Shown: positions 1-8,732, counted from the first letter of the stretch. The stretch is DNA of 10,289 bases from an uncultured Oscillospiraceae bacterium (GCA_947627085.1 CANQUO010000064.1:1-10289), one strand, 5' to 3'. Notes: generated by a model from the letters alone, not told the origin. Numbers and translations are program-made.

Positions 1-3000
1 TAGGTCCTGATATACCCCGGGTCGGTGTCCCCGTCGGCAAAGGGCGGGTCGAAGAGCTTCACCGTGTGCGCCGCCGGGTCGAAAAGCCGCTCATAGGCCG
101 TAATGACCGCCTCACGGGCCCGTATCCTGTCGGCCCCGGCGAATACGGCGAAGGACTGGGCGATGGAGTCTATCTCGCACTCGGGGTCCCCCGGAGCGCC
201 GAGGGCGCGCCCGTCGTCGTAGTAGCCCCTGAGATACCATTTGCCCGTCCAGGCGCTCTCCCCGGCGCGCAGAAGGGCGTCCGCGAAGAGGCGCAGTTCC
301 CGCCCCTCCTCACCTCTTCCGACCTTCTCGCAAAGCTCGCCCATCCGGCGGAGTGTGAGACTGCCGAAGAAGGTGAGCCACACGCTCTCCCCCCGGCCTT
401 CTCTCCCCACGCCGTCAAAGCCGTCGTTCCAGTCCCCGGAAAGGATGAGGGCCAGACCGTGGCTCCCCGTGCCCCGGGACATGAAAAGCCTGCACGCCAA
501 AAGGGCGTGGTCGAATACGCCGGCCCGCTCCTCCGACACCGCCGCGCGCTCGTAGCGGTCCCGCTCCCTGTCCGAAAGGACCGGGGAGGCGAGGAAGGCC
601 GCCTGCTCCCCCAGAATCGACATGTCCCCGGTACGGTTTACATAATCCGTCAGCGCCCAGGGGAGCCAGAGAAGGTCGTCGGAGCACCTGGTGCGCACGC
701 CCATGTCGCCCTCGGGCGTCCAGTGCCACCAGTGCATAACGTCCCCCTCCCTATACTGGTGGGCGGCGGCTGAGACGATCTGGCGTCTCGCGACGGCGCT
801 CTCCAGGGCGATGAGGGCACAGGCATCCTGGAGCTGGTCCCGGAAGCCCGTGGCCCCGCCGTTCTGGTATAGTCCGGTCCTGGCCAGTATCCGGCAGGCC
901 AGGGTCTGGTAGACGGCCCAGCCGGACATATAGGCGTCGATGTTCTTATCCCCGCTCCGGACCTTCACCCGGTCCGTAAGCTCCCGCCAACGCGCCCTGG
1001 TCTCGCCCAGGAGCTTATCCCAGTCCCGGAGGGCCGAGCGCAGCGTGCCCTCGTCCACACAGCCGGAGGCGATAACGAGCCGCGGCGCGGCTTTGATACT
1101 CACCGCGAACACGGCCCGGTCGGGGGCCCCGGCGTATGAGTCGAGGGCTCCCGCCTCCAGGCTCCGCCCGTCGGTGGTGAAGCTCTCAAATTCCCGGTCG
1201 GTAAGCATGTGGAAGATGGTGTTTTTAAATGGCCCGGAGGTGTTCTCCGCCGTGAGGCAGTTCCCCTCCCGGCGGGTAATTATGGGGCCCGGGTCCCCCT
1301 CGGACATGGAGAGGGCACAGCTGTATTCGAGCACCGCCTCCGAAAGCTCCCCGTCAAGCTCCACTATCATGAGCCGCGCGGGGATATTTTCCGGCACGAA
1401 CACAGTCAGGCGTGAGCGGACGGGACCCAGGTCCCGCTCCCAGGCCGCCCAGCCGAAGCCGTACTCCACCAGCGTCGGCGCACCGGAGCCGTCGGCGAAG
1501 AGGCTCATGCGGCCGTCATTTAAAATGAGCTCCACTCTCTCCGGCCCCCGAATCCCGGAGGCATCCCCCAGGGCGGGGGTGAGCTTCATGAGCCGGGAGT
1601 TTTTGTACCACATATACCCTGTGCCGCACTCGGTGGCCAGATACCCGAAGCTGTCGTTTGCCAGCACGTGGCTCCAGGCCGCCTCGGGCAGTATGTCCCA
1701 CATGGCAAGGCGGAAGGTGCCGTCAGGCTCCACGCGCCAGGTGGGGGCGCGGCTCCCCCGGACGTACCGGGCGGCCGGTCGGGGCATACGGGCCCGGTGG
1801 GAGGGCGCGGCGGGCACGGCGTCAAGGCGGACGAACACGCCGGCTAAAGCCTCCGCGCACCCCGCCCCCGGGTCGTTTGAGTCCACAAGGTGCACACTGC
1901 CCGCCTTATTGAGGGTGTGGTCCCGGCCTAAAGAGCGCAAAAGCTCCGTCACCTTCTGCCGCTGGGGCGCGCGGTAGTCCCCGGCGTCGGTGAGGATGAG
2001 GGCCAGGTCCGAATATACCCCGTTCTCCGCCAAAAAGGCATGGCGGCGAACAAGGTCCAGCGCCCCGTCAAGGGCGCTCTCCCCGTCCACCCTCCCGGCG
2101 ATCAGGGGCAGGTCCCCGGATATGCCCAGGGCCCACAGGTCCTGGACGCCGTAGCGACCCTCCCTTCGCTTCTCCCGGCGCTCCGGGGAGCTGACGCCGC
2201 CGTACAGTATGGGCGTTATGAGGCCCATGGCGGCCCGCACGTCAGCGTCCCCCATGCCCAGCATAAGCGCGGCGGCGGAAACGCGGCTCACGCTCTGGCT
2301 GTCGGGCCGGCGGAGCATGTCCCGGGCGGCCTTACGCGTCTCCTCCCGGTCCTCACCCACGGCCAGGGCGAGGGAGACCCGCCCGTGGCCCGCCGTAAGC
2401 TTTATATTGAATGACAGCTTCACCAGCATATCCGGGGAGGAGCCGAGAAGGGCCCCCTCCCCCACCCCGTCGCCCCTTCTGGAGTGGGTGGAGGCGGCGT
2501 AGGGCGTGTCCCCCGCAAAAGTGAGGAACACGTCCTTCTGTCCGGGCTTTGGCCTCCGGCGGACGGTGAGCATACCGCCGGAGATGTGCGAGACAAGGGC
2601 CAGCTTTGAAAAGGCCGGATGGGCGTCAAAATCCCGGATGCCGCACAGCACCGGCTCAAGCTCGCATACCACCGTGACCTCCTCCACCCCGGCGGGGGCG
2701 GAGACCTCCACCGTCCGGAGCTCCCCGGGGGCGGAGGGCGGGACGGACACGCTCATCAGGGCGGAGTACCCGCCCTTTTTGGCCCGGACGGAGCAGGACA
2801 TGTCCGAGAGGGCGCACTCATAGCTCACCGACCCGTCAAAGTCCGGCGCGGCGGTCACGGGGATAGTGCCCGAGGGCGTGACCAGGTACACGGCGATGCC
2901 GGGCCGCCACGGGAAGGACGCGTCAAAGCGTGTGACGGCCAGATCGCGCCAGGTGGACCTTGCGGCCCCGGTCTCGGAAAAGAGGACGCAGTAGCTCCCG

Positions 3001-6000
3001 TTTGAAAGGACCGCGCACCGGGGCTCCAGGGCGTCAAGCTCGGAAAAGCTCTCCTCAAAGCCGGAGCTCTCGTGGCGTCTGGGGGTCTGGGGCACGTCCC
3101 GGGGCGGCTGACGCAGTCGCACCTCGCCCGTGGGTACCCGCTCCTCCAAAAGCTCCCTGTACGCCCCCATGCGCTCATCGGACATGAAGCGCCGGGGGAA
3201 CACGTCGTCGCAAAGCGTGTTTGCTATGGCCACAAGGCTCATGCCCAGGTGGTGGGCCATGAAGGTCCTCACCGCCTCGAACCTGCCCGCGCCGGCCCGG
3301 GAGAGGGTGAAATCCGCGGCCTCGTAAAGGCCATATTTCCCGGAAAGGCCCATGGACTCAAGGCGCTTTAGGTTTTTCACGGCCGCCTCCGGGTCAAGCG
3401 GCAGGGCGAGGTAGCTTGAGTAGGGGGAGATCACGCGCTCTGAGCCCATGCCCCGCTTCAGGGCCAGCACCGGCACGCCGTGGGCCTTGTAGCGGTAGGA
3501 AAGGCCGGGGTCGAAGGCGTAGTAGGCGCTCTCGGATATGCCCCAGGGGAGCTTTGGGAAGGCTCGCCTCTGGGCGTAGAGGCAAAAGCGGGAGGACTCG
3601 GATATGGCGCTGCACTGGGCGCATGGCAAAAGGAGGTTTGGCATGAGGTATTCAAACATGGTCCCCGTCCAGCTGGCCATACCGGAGTAGCCGTCCCGGC
3701 TCACCAGGGCCCTGCCCAGGGCCCGCCAGTGCTTCGCCGGCACAGCGCCCAACGCCACGGCGATGTAGCTGGTCTGACGGGCCTCGCTGGCTAAAAGGTC
3801 GTACCAGCCCTCGCTGGGTGCGTTCTTGCCCACGTCCCAGCCGATGGTGAAAAGCCGGCGCTTTTTGTCGTAAAGCGGCGTAAGGTCCACATTTTCCACC
3901 AGTTTTTCACACCTTGCGGCGCTCTCATCATCCCCAAGCTCCCGGAACCACCGATTTGCGGCGATGAGGGCGCCCATAAGGTTGCCGCTGTCCACGGTGG
4001 AGATATACCGGGGCTCCATGGGCGTCAGCGTACGGGTGTCGTACCAGTTATAAAGATGCCCGCGCCACTTGTCCATTTTCTCAACCGCCTCAAGTATCCT
4101 TTTCGCCAGATCTGCGGCGCGGCTCTCGCCCACAAGCCCCAGGTCCGAGGCCGCGGCGCAGGAGAGGATGGCAAGGCCGATATTGGTGGGGCTCGTGCGG
4201 TGGGCCTTGCCTATATTCGGCTCCTCCTGTACGTTGTCCGGCGGCAGGAAATTGTCCTCCTTCGTGAGGTTGTCCTCAAAATAGCTCCAAATCTCCCGGG
4301 CCCGGGCCAGAAGCCACGCCCTGTCGGTCTGGGGGACGGAGCGGGTCTTGCGTATCTCCAGGGACAGACGCCAGGCGAAGGCCGGGGCAAAGAGCCATAT
4401 CACCCCCGCCGCCCCGGCCAGGGGGCTGAAGGTAAAAAGCAGTACCGCCAGCCCCGCCACGGGGCATGCCAGGAGCGCCCGGTAGTTTGCCGCCAGGGTG
4501 TTCCCCCGCCCCATCTCGGACTGGGAGGAGGTGACCCACTTGAGCATCCCCCGGTGGCTTACGCACATGCGCCACACAGCCGTGGCGGCGGCCCGGAGCT
4601 GTATCCAGCCCCGGGCGGGCAGGAGCATGAGCTCTAATGCCCACCGGGCAGCGACCCCGGTAAAGCCGGCGATCACGGGCGAGTGGTACCGGGCGCGGCC
4701 CGAGCCGTCCCGGCGGACAAGGAGCTCCGCCGCGGTCAGGATAACTCCGGACGCGGTGGAAATAAGCGCCGTTAAAGCCGCCGCCGCAAGTCCCGGGGAG
4801 GCCGAGACCGCCCCTAAGAATAAGGCCGCGAAGGTGAAGGCCGGCAGGAGGCTCCGCCGGAGGTTGTCCGCAAGCTTCCAGCGGCTCAGCTGTGTGAGGG
4901 TATTTTTAACAAGGCTCCCGTCCCGGCGGCGGACGTAGGAGGTGCACCAGCGGATGTTCTGCCAGTCCCCACGGGTCCAGCGCTCCTGGCGGGCAAAATA
5001 TGAGGTGACCTTATACGGCCAGCCGTCGGTGAGCTCCACGTCGGAGACGTAGGCGCAACCCATGTACGCCCCCTCCAGTATGTCGTGGGAGAGCACTGTG
5101 TTGTCCGGGAGCGTCCCGTCCAAAAGCCGCTTATAGACCGGCACGTTTATGAGCCCCTTGCCCATGAACGTCCCCTCTCCAAAGAGGTCCTGATACAGGT
5201 CCGACACCGCCGAGCTGTACGGGTCCACGCCGCCCTCCCCTGCGAATATCCTGGAAAAGCCGCTTTTGACGGCGGCCTTCAGGTCCACGGCCACGCGGGG
5301 CTCGAATATGCCGTAGCCGGAGACCACCCGGCCCAGCTTTTCGTCTATGACCGGGACGTTTAAGGGGTGCAACGCCGCGCCCACCAACTTTTTCGCCGCC
5401 CCACGGGTAAGGCGGGTGTCCGCGTCAAGCGTCAGTATGAAGGCCGTGCCGGTAAGCCTCTCCGCCTCCCCCGAGAGGGCCCGGAGGGCGCTTTTTTCAC
5501 CGCTCAGGAGCCTGACAAGCTCCTCCATGGCCCCGCGCTTTCGCTCCCGGCCCATCCAGATGTTGTCCCGGCTCGACAGCTCCCGCTCCCGGAAGAGGAG
5601 GTAAAAGCCGCCGGAGTATTTTTTGTTGAGCTCGTCCACGGCGGCCTTGGCCCCCTCCAGTATCCGCCCGTCGTCCCGGCCCCGGGGCTCCCGGCTCTCG
5701 GGGAGGTCCGCCAGTATGCCGAAGGTCAGGTTCTCCCCGGCGTCACGGTTCAATAGCCTGTACTCCTCCAGGAGCTTCGCGTACCTTTTCCCGTCCCCGG
5801 GGTCCGTAAGAAGCGCGGAGATCACGCAGATGGTCCGGCCCTTTTTTGGTATGCCGCCCTCCAGCTCAAGCTTCGGAAGGGCCCGGGGGTGGACGGCGCG
5901 CAGGCACACAAAGTCCGTGAGGTTTTTCACTATCTCCGAAAGAGGCAAGATCGCCAGCAAAAAAGCCGCCGCCGAGCCCGTGACCATGCCCAGTAGCACC

Positions 6001-6854
6001 GAAAAAAAGAGCGTCGCCAGCACTATCCCGCCCATATACAGGCCGCCGGAGGCGGGCCTTTTCTCCCGCCCCAGGGGCTTTGTGAAAATATATGTCCCAA
6101 CATGCCTGTCCTCGCCGGCCCGGGCCAGCTCCAGGGCCTTTTTCGCCGCCTCGTGCTCGCTGACGCCCCGCTTTTTGGCAAGGACGGATATCTCCCGGCG
6201 GTAAATGGCCCGGGTCTCCTCGTCCATGAGCTTGTATATCCCGGCGGGGTCGGAGCGCAAAATGGCCTCCACCCGGTTCACGTCCTCAAGGATGTCCGAG
6301 ACGTCCATGCCGGAGATGAGCCGCAGGGAGGTGAAGATGTTCCCCACCAGCTCCGCCTGCTCCTCCTCATTTCCCGTAAGGCCCATGGCCTCGTCGAGGA
6401 ACGCGCAAAGCTGGGCTTTGAGTTCCGGCACAAATACCGCCAGCTCCCGCTGGGTGAGGACACGGTTTTTCTGATACTCGTCCAGAAATATCCCTATCCT
6501 CTCCCCCGTCACCCTTCCTCGGCCCGAGCGTATCAGGGCCGAGGCGGCCTCGGCGACGCAGGAGCGGCTTCCCCCCGGCGCGCGGGGCAGGCGCCCCGCC
6601 GTCTTGAGCCGCGCGGCGGCCTCCTTGCCCTCCCGCTCGGCCAGATACCAGTTGTCCGAAAACCACTCCCCGGCCCCGGTCAGCTCCCCGGCGCCGGCGG
6701 ACGTGAGCCGCCCCTTCAGGCGCCTCAGCACCCTGAGCGTGCCGGCGGCCTCCCGGCGGCCCGCGATTTTGCCGGAGGGCTCAAGCATCGCGGCGGTGTT
6801 CCGGGCGAAGTTCCCCAGCGTCTCGTTTTCCATGTATATTCCCGTGTCCTTCAT
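1..6854 (-). CDS. ndvB: Cyclic beta-1,2-glucan synthase, NdvB/ChvB/Cgs type (3' end cut by window edge)
   Basis: The product is expected to build beta-1,2-glucan from UDP-glucose at the inner membrane face, cyclise it and trim its length. In-window length is 2284 codons; known homologues are roughly 2800 residues. Residues 1-270 resemble the family's helical N-terminus (WFSDNWYL; HVGTYIF). Hydrophobic stretches lie near 273-305, 669-704 and 790-833, flanking a GT84 domain with D477-A-D479, SHDILEG and RQERWTRGDW (Q623 to W626). A glycoamylase-like domain follows (about 840-1260: DSGNLMGALIA, DLLASEARQTSYIA, ISPYSSYLAL, AHHLGMS); this middle domain has been reported as the cyclising transglycosylase (GH189) in a Thermoanaerobacter homologue. 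The GH94 part shows MHWWHW, GFRDQLQD, GDWND (2140-2144) and DPGYIRT. It lacks the usual MN after GDWNDG, having GDWNDGFDGVG. Frame was checked at motifs from both ends and the middle, and no frameshift was seen. The ATG at 6854 has GGGAGG 9 nt upstream. Family call is firm; the actual product is inferred. Confidence 0.95.
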   Translation of the reverse strand, partial: MKDTGIYMENETLGNFARNTAAMLEPSGKIAGRREAAGTLRVLRRLKGRLTSAGAGELTGAGEWFSDNWYLAEREGKEAAARLKTAGRLPRAPGGSRSCVAEAASALIRSGRGRVTGERIGIFLDEYQKNRVLTQRELAVFVPELKAQLCAFLDEAMGLTGNEEEQAELVGNIFTSLRLISGMDVSDILEDVNRVEAILRSDPAGIYKLMDEETRAIYRREISVLAKKRGVSEHEAAKKALELARAGEDRHVGTYIFTKPLGREKRPASGGLYMGGIVLATLFFSVLLGMVTGSAAAFLLAILPLSEIVKNLTDFVCLRAVHPRALPKLELEGGIPKKGRTICVISALLTDPGDGKRYAKLLEEYRLLNRDAGENLTFGILADLPESREPRGRDDGRILEGAKAAVDELNKKYSGGFYLLFRERELSSRDNIWMGRERKRGAMEELVRLLSGEKSALRALSGEAERLTGTAFILTLDADTRLTRGAAKKLVGAALHPLNVPVIDEKLGRVVSGYGIFEPRVAVDLKAAVKSGFSRIFAGEGGVDPYSSAVSDLYQDLFGEGTFMGKGLINVPVYKRLLDGTLPDNTVLSHDILEGAYMGCAYVSDVELTDGWPYKVTSYFARQERWTRGDWQNIRWCTSYVRRRDGSLVKNTLTQLSRWKLADNLRRSLLPAFTFAALFLGAVSASPGLAAAALTALISTASGVILTAAELLVRRDGSGRARYHSPVIAGFTGVAARWALELMLLPARGWIQLRAAATAVWRMCVSHRGMLKWVTSSQSEMGRGNTLAANYRALLACPVAGLAVLLFTFSPLAGAAGVIWLFAPAFAWRLSLEIRKTRSVPQTDRAWLLARAREIWSYFEDNLTKEDNFLPPDNVQEEPNIGKAHRTSPTNIGLAILSCAAASDLGLVGESRAADLAKRILEAVEKMDKWRGHLYNWYDTRTLTPMEPRYISTVDSGNLMGALIAANRWFRELGDDESAARCEKLVENVDLTPLYDKKRRLFTIGWDVGKNAPSEGWYDLLASEARQTSYIAVALGAVPAKHWRALGRALVSRDGYSGMASWTGTMFEYLMPNLLLPCAQCSAISESSRFCLYAQRRAFPKLPWGISESAYYAFDPGLSYRYKAHGVPVLALKRGMGSERVISPYSSYLALPLDPEAAVKNLKRLESMGLSGKYGLYEAADFTLSRAGAGRFEAVRTFMAHHLGMSLVAIANTLCDDVFPRRFMSDERMGAYRELLEERVPTGEVRLRQPPRDVPQTPRRHESSGFEESFSELDALEPRCAVLSNGSYCVLFSETGAARSTWRDLAVTRFDASFPWRPGIAVYLVTPSGTIPVTAAPDFDGSVSYECALSDMSCSVRAKKGGYSALMSVSVPPSAPGELRTVEVSAPAGVEEVTVVCELEPVLCGIRDFDAHPAFSKLALVSHISGGMLTVRRRPKPGQKDVFLTFAGDTPYAASTHSRRGDGVGEGALLGSSPDMLVKLSFNIKLTAGHGRVSLALAVGEDREETRKAARDMLRRPDSQSVSRVSAAALMLGMGDADVRAAMGLITPILYGGVSSPERREKRREGRYGVQDLWALGISGDLPLIAGRVDGESALDGALDLVRRHAFLAENGVYSDLALILTDAGDYRAPQRQKVTELLRSLGRDHTLNKAGSVHLVDSNDPGAGCAEALAGVFVRLDAVPAAPSHRARMPRPAARYVRGSRAPTWRVEPDGTFRLAMWDILPEAAWSHVLANDSFGYLATECGTGYMWYKNSRLMKLTPALGDASGIRGPERVELILNDGRMSLFADGSGAPTLVEYGFGWAAWERDLGPVRSRLTVFVPENIPARLMIVELDGELSEAVLEYSCALSMSEGDPGPIITRREGNCLTAENTSGPFKNTIFHMLTDREFESFTTDGRSLEAGALDSYAGAPDRAVFAVSIKAAPRLVIASGCVDEGTLRSALRDWDKLLGETRARWRELTDRVKVRSGDKNIDAYMSGWAVYQTLACRILARTGLYQNGGATGFRDQLQDACALIALESAVARRQIVSAAAHQYREGDVMHWWHWTPEGDMGVRTRCSDDLLWLPWALTDYVNRTGDMSILGEQAAFLASPVLSDRERDRYERAAVSEERAGVFDHALLACRLFMSRGTGSHGLALILSGDWNDGFDGVGREGRGESVWLTFFGSLTLRRMGELCEKVGRGEEGRELRLFADALLRAGESAWTGKWYLRGYYDDGRALGAPGDPECEIDSIAQSFAVFAGADRIRAREAVITAYERLFDPAAHTVKLFDPPFADGDTDPGYIRT

Positions 6855-6863
6855 GGATCCTGA

Positions 6864-6869
6864 CCTCCC
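6864..6869 (-). promoter_or_regulatory. Ribosome binding site of the glucan synthase gene
   Basis: On the minus strand GGGAGG lies 9 nt before the ATG whose first base is 6854. This decides the start over the second in-frame Met at codon 8 (MKDTGIYM), which has no comparable site. A small inverted repeat, GACGC-N5-GCGTC (6871-6885), ends one base upstream of this site and could form a hairpin beside it. Confidence 0.8.
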
Positions 6870-6870
6870 T

Positions 6871-6885
6871 GACGCTCTTTGCGTC
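6871..6885 (-). other. Small hairpin beside the glucan synthase ribosome binding site
   Basis: GACGC and GCGTC form a 5-bp stem with a 5-nt loop, separated by one base from the GGGAGG site. In the minus-strand mRNA it sits in the 5' leader. It may tune translation initiation, but a stem this short in GC-rich DNA can arise by chance. Confidence 0.35.
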
Positions 6886-6901
6886 GATGTCGCGCTTATC
6901 C

Positions 6902-6944
6902 TGACCGGCCTTCGCGACCGCGTCACATTATTATCTGCCGGTCA
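6902..6944. repeat. 8-bp inverted repeat in the divergent intergenic region
   Basis: TGACCGGC (6902-6909) and GCCGGTCA (6937-6944) are perfect inverted copies separated by 27 nt. They lie between the glucan synthase start and the rightward promoter. Possible roles are paired half-sites for a regulator or a stem in the leader of the leftward transcript. No clear leftward promoter was found to settle this. Confidence 0.4.
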
Positions 6945-6959
6945 AAGTGAAAATATTCC

Positions 6960-6988
6960 TTGACAAAGCCGCGCGGCCCATGTATAAT
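6960..6988 (+). promoter_or_regulatory. Consensus sigma-A promoter of the ylxM-ffh operon
   Basis: TTGACA (6960-6965) and TATAAT (6983-6988) match both consensus hexamers exactly, with a 17-nt spacer. Predicted transcription start is about 6995, some 30 nt before the ylxM ATG. A perfect promoter is consistent with strong constitutive expression of SRP and ribosome maturation genes. Its strength and start are inferred from sequence only. Confidence 0.9.
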
Positions 6989-6993
6989 ACCCG

Positions 6994-7017
6994 CTGTAAA
7001 ACAAAAACGTTTTACAG
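6994..7017 (+). promoter_or_regulatory. 9-bp inverted repeat at the transcription start, touching the ylxM ribosome binding site
   Basis: CTGTAAAAC (6994-7002) and GTTTTACAG (7009-7015 plus A7016 and G7017) form a perfect 9-bp stem around a 6-nt AAAAAC loop. The left arm begins at the predicted transcription start and the right arm ends inside the AGGTGA ribosome binding site (7016-7021). It could be an operator just downstream of the -10 box, or a 5'-terminal mRNA hairpin that protects the transcript or partly masks the site. The sequence does not distinguish these. Confidence 0.6.
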
Positions 7018-7025
7018 GTGACGTG

Positions 7026-7376
7026 ATGGAATACAAGACTTATGAGCTCACCATGCTCTACGATTTCTTCGGGGAGCTCCTGACCGACACCCAGCGGGAG
7101 TACTTTGAGTACTACTACTCCGACGATTTGAGCCTCAGTGAGATAAGCGAGCTCACCGGCGTGTCCCGCCAGGGCGTCCGGGGCGTTCTTCGCCGGACGG
7201 AGGAGCTTTTACGGGGATATGAGGCCCGCACCGGCGTGGTCCGGCGCTTTCGGGAGCTGGAGAGCCGTATCGACGCGCTCCGCGCGGACGCCGCGCGGCT
7301 TTTGGAGCTCACCGACGGCGAGGCGCTTAAGCTCGCCAAACGTATATACGACGGTCTTGACGACCTGAAAGGTTAA
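7026..7376 (+). CDS. ylxM: YlxM family SRP-associated DNA-binding-like protein
   Basis: A 116-residue YlxM family protein. In Firmicutes it is encoded next to ffh, and studies in streptococci link it to modulation of SRP activity. The N-terminus (MEYKTYELTMLYDFFGELLT) and the helix-turn-helix-like segment at about residues 35-58 (LSLSEISELTGVSRQGV) are diagnostic. The rest is a charged helical tail. ATG 7026 is chosen because AGGTGA (7016-7021) precedes it and it follows the predicted transcription start; the open frame extends upstream only through the promoter itself. An in-frame GTG at 7023 is too close to the ribosome binding site. The gene ends 3 nt before ffh, so the two are certainly cotranscribed. 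Whether this protein binds DNA, SRP RNA or Ffh cannot be read from the sequence. Confidence 0.92.
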   Translation: MEYKTYELTMLYDFFGELLTDTQREYFEYYYSDDLSLSEISELTGVSRQGVRGVLRRTEELLRGYEARTGVVRRFRELESRIDALRADAARLLELTDGEALKLAKRIYDGLDDLKG

Positions 7377-7379
7377 GCT

Positions 7380-8726
7380 ATGGCATTTGAATCCCTGTCC
7401 GAAAAATTAGGAAACGTATTTAAAAAGCTGCGCGGCAAGGGCCGGCTCTCCGAGGCCGACATAAAGGAGGCCATGCGGGAGGTACGTATGGCCCTTCTGG
7501 AGGCCGACGTGAGCTACAAGGTGGTCCGGGACTTCATAAAGGACGTCTCGGCCCGGGCCGTGGGCGCCGACGTCCTCGAGTCCCTCACCCCGGCGCAGAT
7601 GGTCATAAAGATCGTCAACGAGGAGCTCATAAAGCTCATGGGCTCCACCACCGCCAAGCTCAACGTGAGCTCCAAGGGCATGACGGTGGTCATGCTGGTG
7701 GGACTTCAGGGCGCGGGCAAGACGACAAACGGCGCCAAGCTTGCCGCCCTTCTCCGCAAGCAAAACGGCAAGCGGCCGCTTTTGGTGGCCTGCGACATCT
7801 ACCGCCCCGCCGCCATAAAACAGCTGGAGACCGTGGGCGGACAGCTCAATATCCCCGTATTCCAGATGGGCACTGAAAACCCGGTGAACATAGCGAAGGC
7901 CGCCGTCTCCCACGCGAAAAAGCACGGCAACGACCTTGTGATACTCGACACCGCCGGACGGCTCCACATCGACGAGGAGCTGATGGAGGAACTCAAGACC
8001 ATAAAGCGCGAGGTGGAGCCCGACGAGATACTTTTAGTCGTGGACGCCATGACCGGCCAGGACGCGGTGAACGCCGCCGCGGCCTTTGACGAGGCCCTGG
8101 GCATCACCGGCGTCATGCTCACAAAGCTCGACGGCGACGCCAGGGGCGGCGCGGCACTGTCCGTCCGGGCGGTGACCGGCAAGCCCATAAAGTTCTGCGG
8201 CGTTGGCGAGAAGCTCGACGCCATCGAGCCCTTCCACCCCGACAGGATGGCCAGCCGCATACTTGGCATGGGCGACGTCCTGACCCTCATTGAGAAGGCC
8301 GAGCAGAGCTTCGATGAGAAAAAGGCCCGGGAGCTTGCCGAGAAGATGCGGAAAAACGCCTTCACCCTCTCGGACTATTACGATCAGCTCCAGCAGCTCA
8401 AGGACATGGGCGGCATCGGCGACATCGCCTCCATGCTCCCCGGCGGCATGGGCAAGGCCATGCAGGGGGCGAAAATAGACGAGCGCCAGCTTGTAAAAAC
8501 CGAGGCCATGATCCTCTCCATGACAAAGCGCGAGCGGGACGATCCCTCCATCATAAATTCCAGCCGCAAAAAGCGCATCGCCGCCGGCTCCGGCACCGAG
8601 GTGGTGGACGTTAACAGGCTTTTAAAGCAGTACGAGATGATGCGCGACATCACCCGCCAGATGTCCAAGGGCCGCCTGCCCCCCTTCCTCGGCGGCGGTA
8701 AGAGACGCGGAGGGTTCCCGTTCTGA
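7380..8726 (+). CDS. ffh: Signal recognition particle protein Ffh (SRP54)
   Basis: SRP GTPase of 448 residues, which with the 4.5S/6S RNA binds signal sequences of nascent membrane and secreted proteins and docks with FtsY at the membrane. It shows the N domain (1-90), the P-loop GLQGAGKTT (108-116), DIYRPAA (139-145), DTAGR (190-194), TKLDGDARGG (248-257) and the closing GVGEKLDAIEPFHPDRM (274-290). The methionine-rich M domain follows from about 320, with the RNA-binding RIAAGSGTEV segment (399-408). The C-terminal tail is short, glycine- and arginine-rich and ends GGFPF. All GTPase motifs are intact and length is normal; N117-G118 after the P-loop are slightly unusual. The start has AAAGG (7368-7372), 7 nt upstream, inside the end of ylxM. 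The long gap after ffh holds repeat element copy 1. Confidence 0.98.
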   Translation: MAFESLSEKLGNVFKKLRGKGRLSEADIKEAMREVRMALLEADVSYKVVRDFIKDVSARAVGADVLESLTPAQMVIKIVNEELIKLMGSTTAKLNVSSKGMTVVMLVGLQGAGKTTNGAKLAALLRKQNGKRPLLVACDIYRPAAIKQLETVGGQLNIPVFQMGTENPVNIAKAAVSHAKKHGNDLVILDTAGRLHIDEELMEELKTIKREVEPDEILLVVDAMTGQDAVNAAAAFDEALGITGVMLTKLDGDARGGAALSVRAVTGKPIKFCGVGEKLDAIEPFHPDRMASRILGMGDVLTLIEKAEQSFDEKKARELAEKMRKNAFTLSDYYDQLQQLKDMGGIGDIASMLPGGMGKAMQGAKIDERQLVKTEAMILSMTKRERDDPSIINSSRKKRIAAGSGTEVVDVNRLLKQYEMMRDITRQMSKGRLPPFLGGGKRRGGFPF

Positions 8727-8732
8727 CGAGAC

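Noticed and set aside
66..6863. Many long plus-strand open frames across the left two thirds
   Set aside because: They are GC-rich shadows of the minus-strand glucan synthase gene. Their translations are low-complexity Pro/Arg/Ala/Gly-rich with no family match, while the minus frame matches GT84 and GH94 motifs throughout.
6984..6989. Leftward promoter for the glucan synthase gene using the near-palindromic -10 (TATTAT on the minus strand), or GATAAT at 6930-6935
   Set aside because: No acceptable -35 hexamer lies 16-19 nt upstream of either box, so I do not call a leftward promoter.
6960..7025. Longer YlxM starting at ATG 6960
   Set aside because: That start overlaps the -35 box and precedes the predicted transcription start; the extra residues do not resemble the family.
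7407..8365. Minus-strand frames opposite ffh
   Set aside because: Shadows of a highly conserved, full-length Ffh; compositional artefacts of GC-rich codons.
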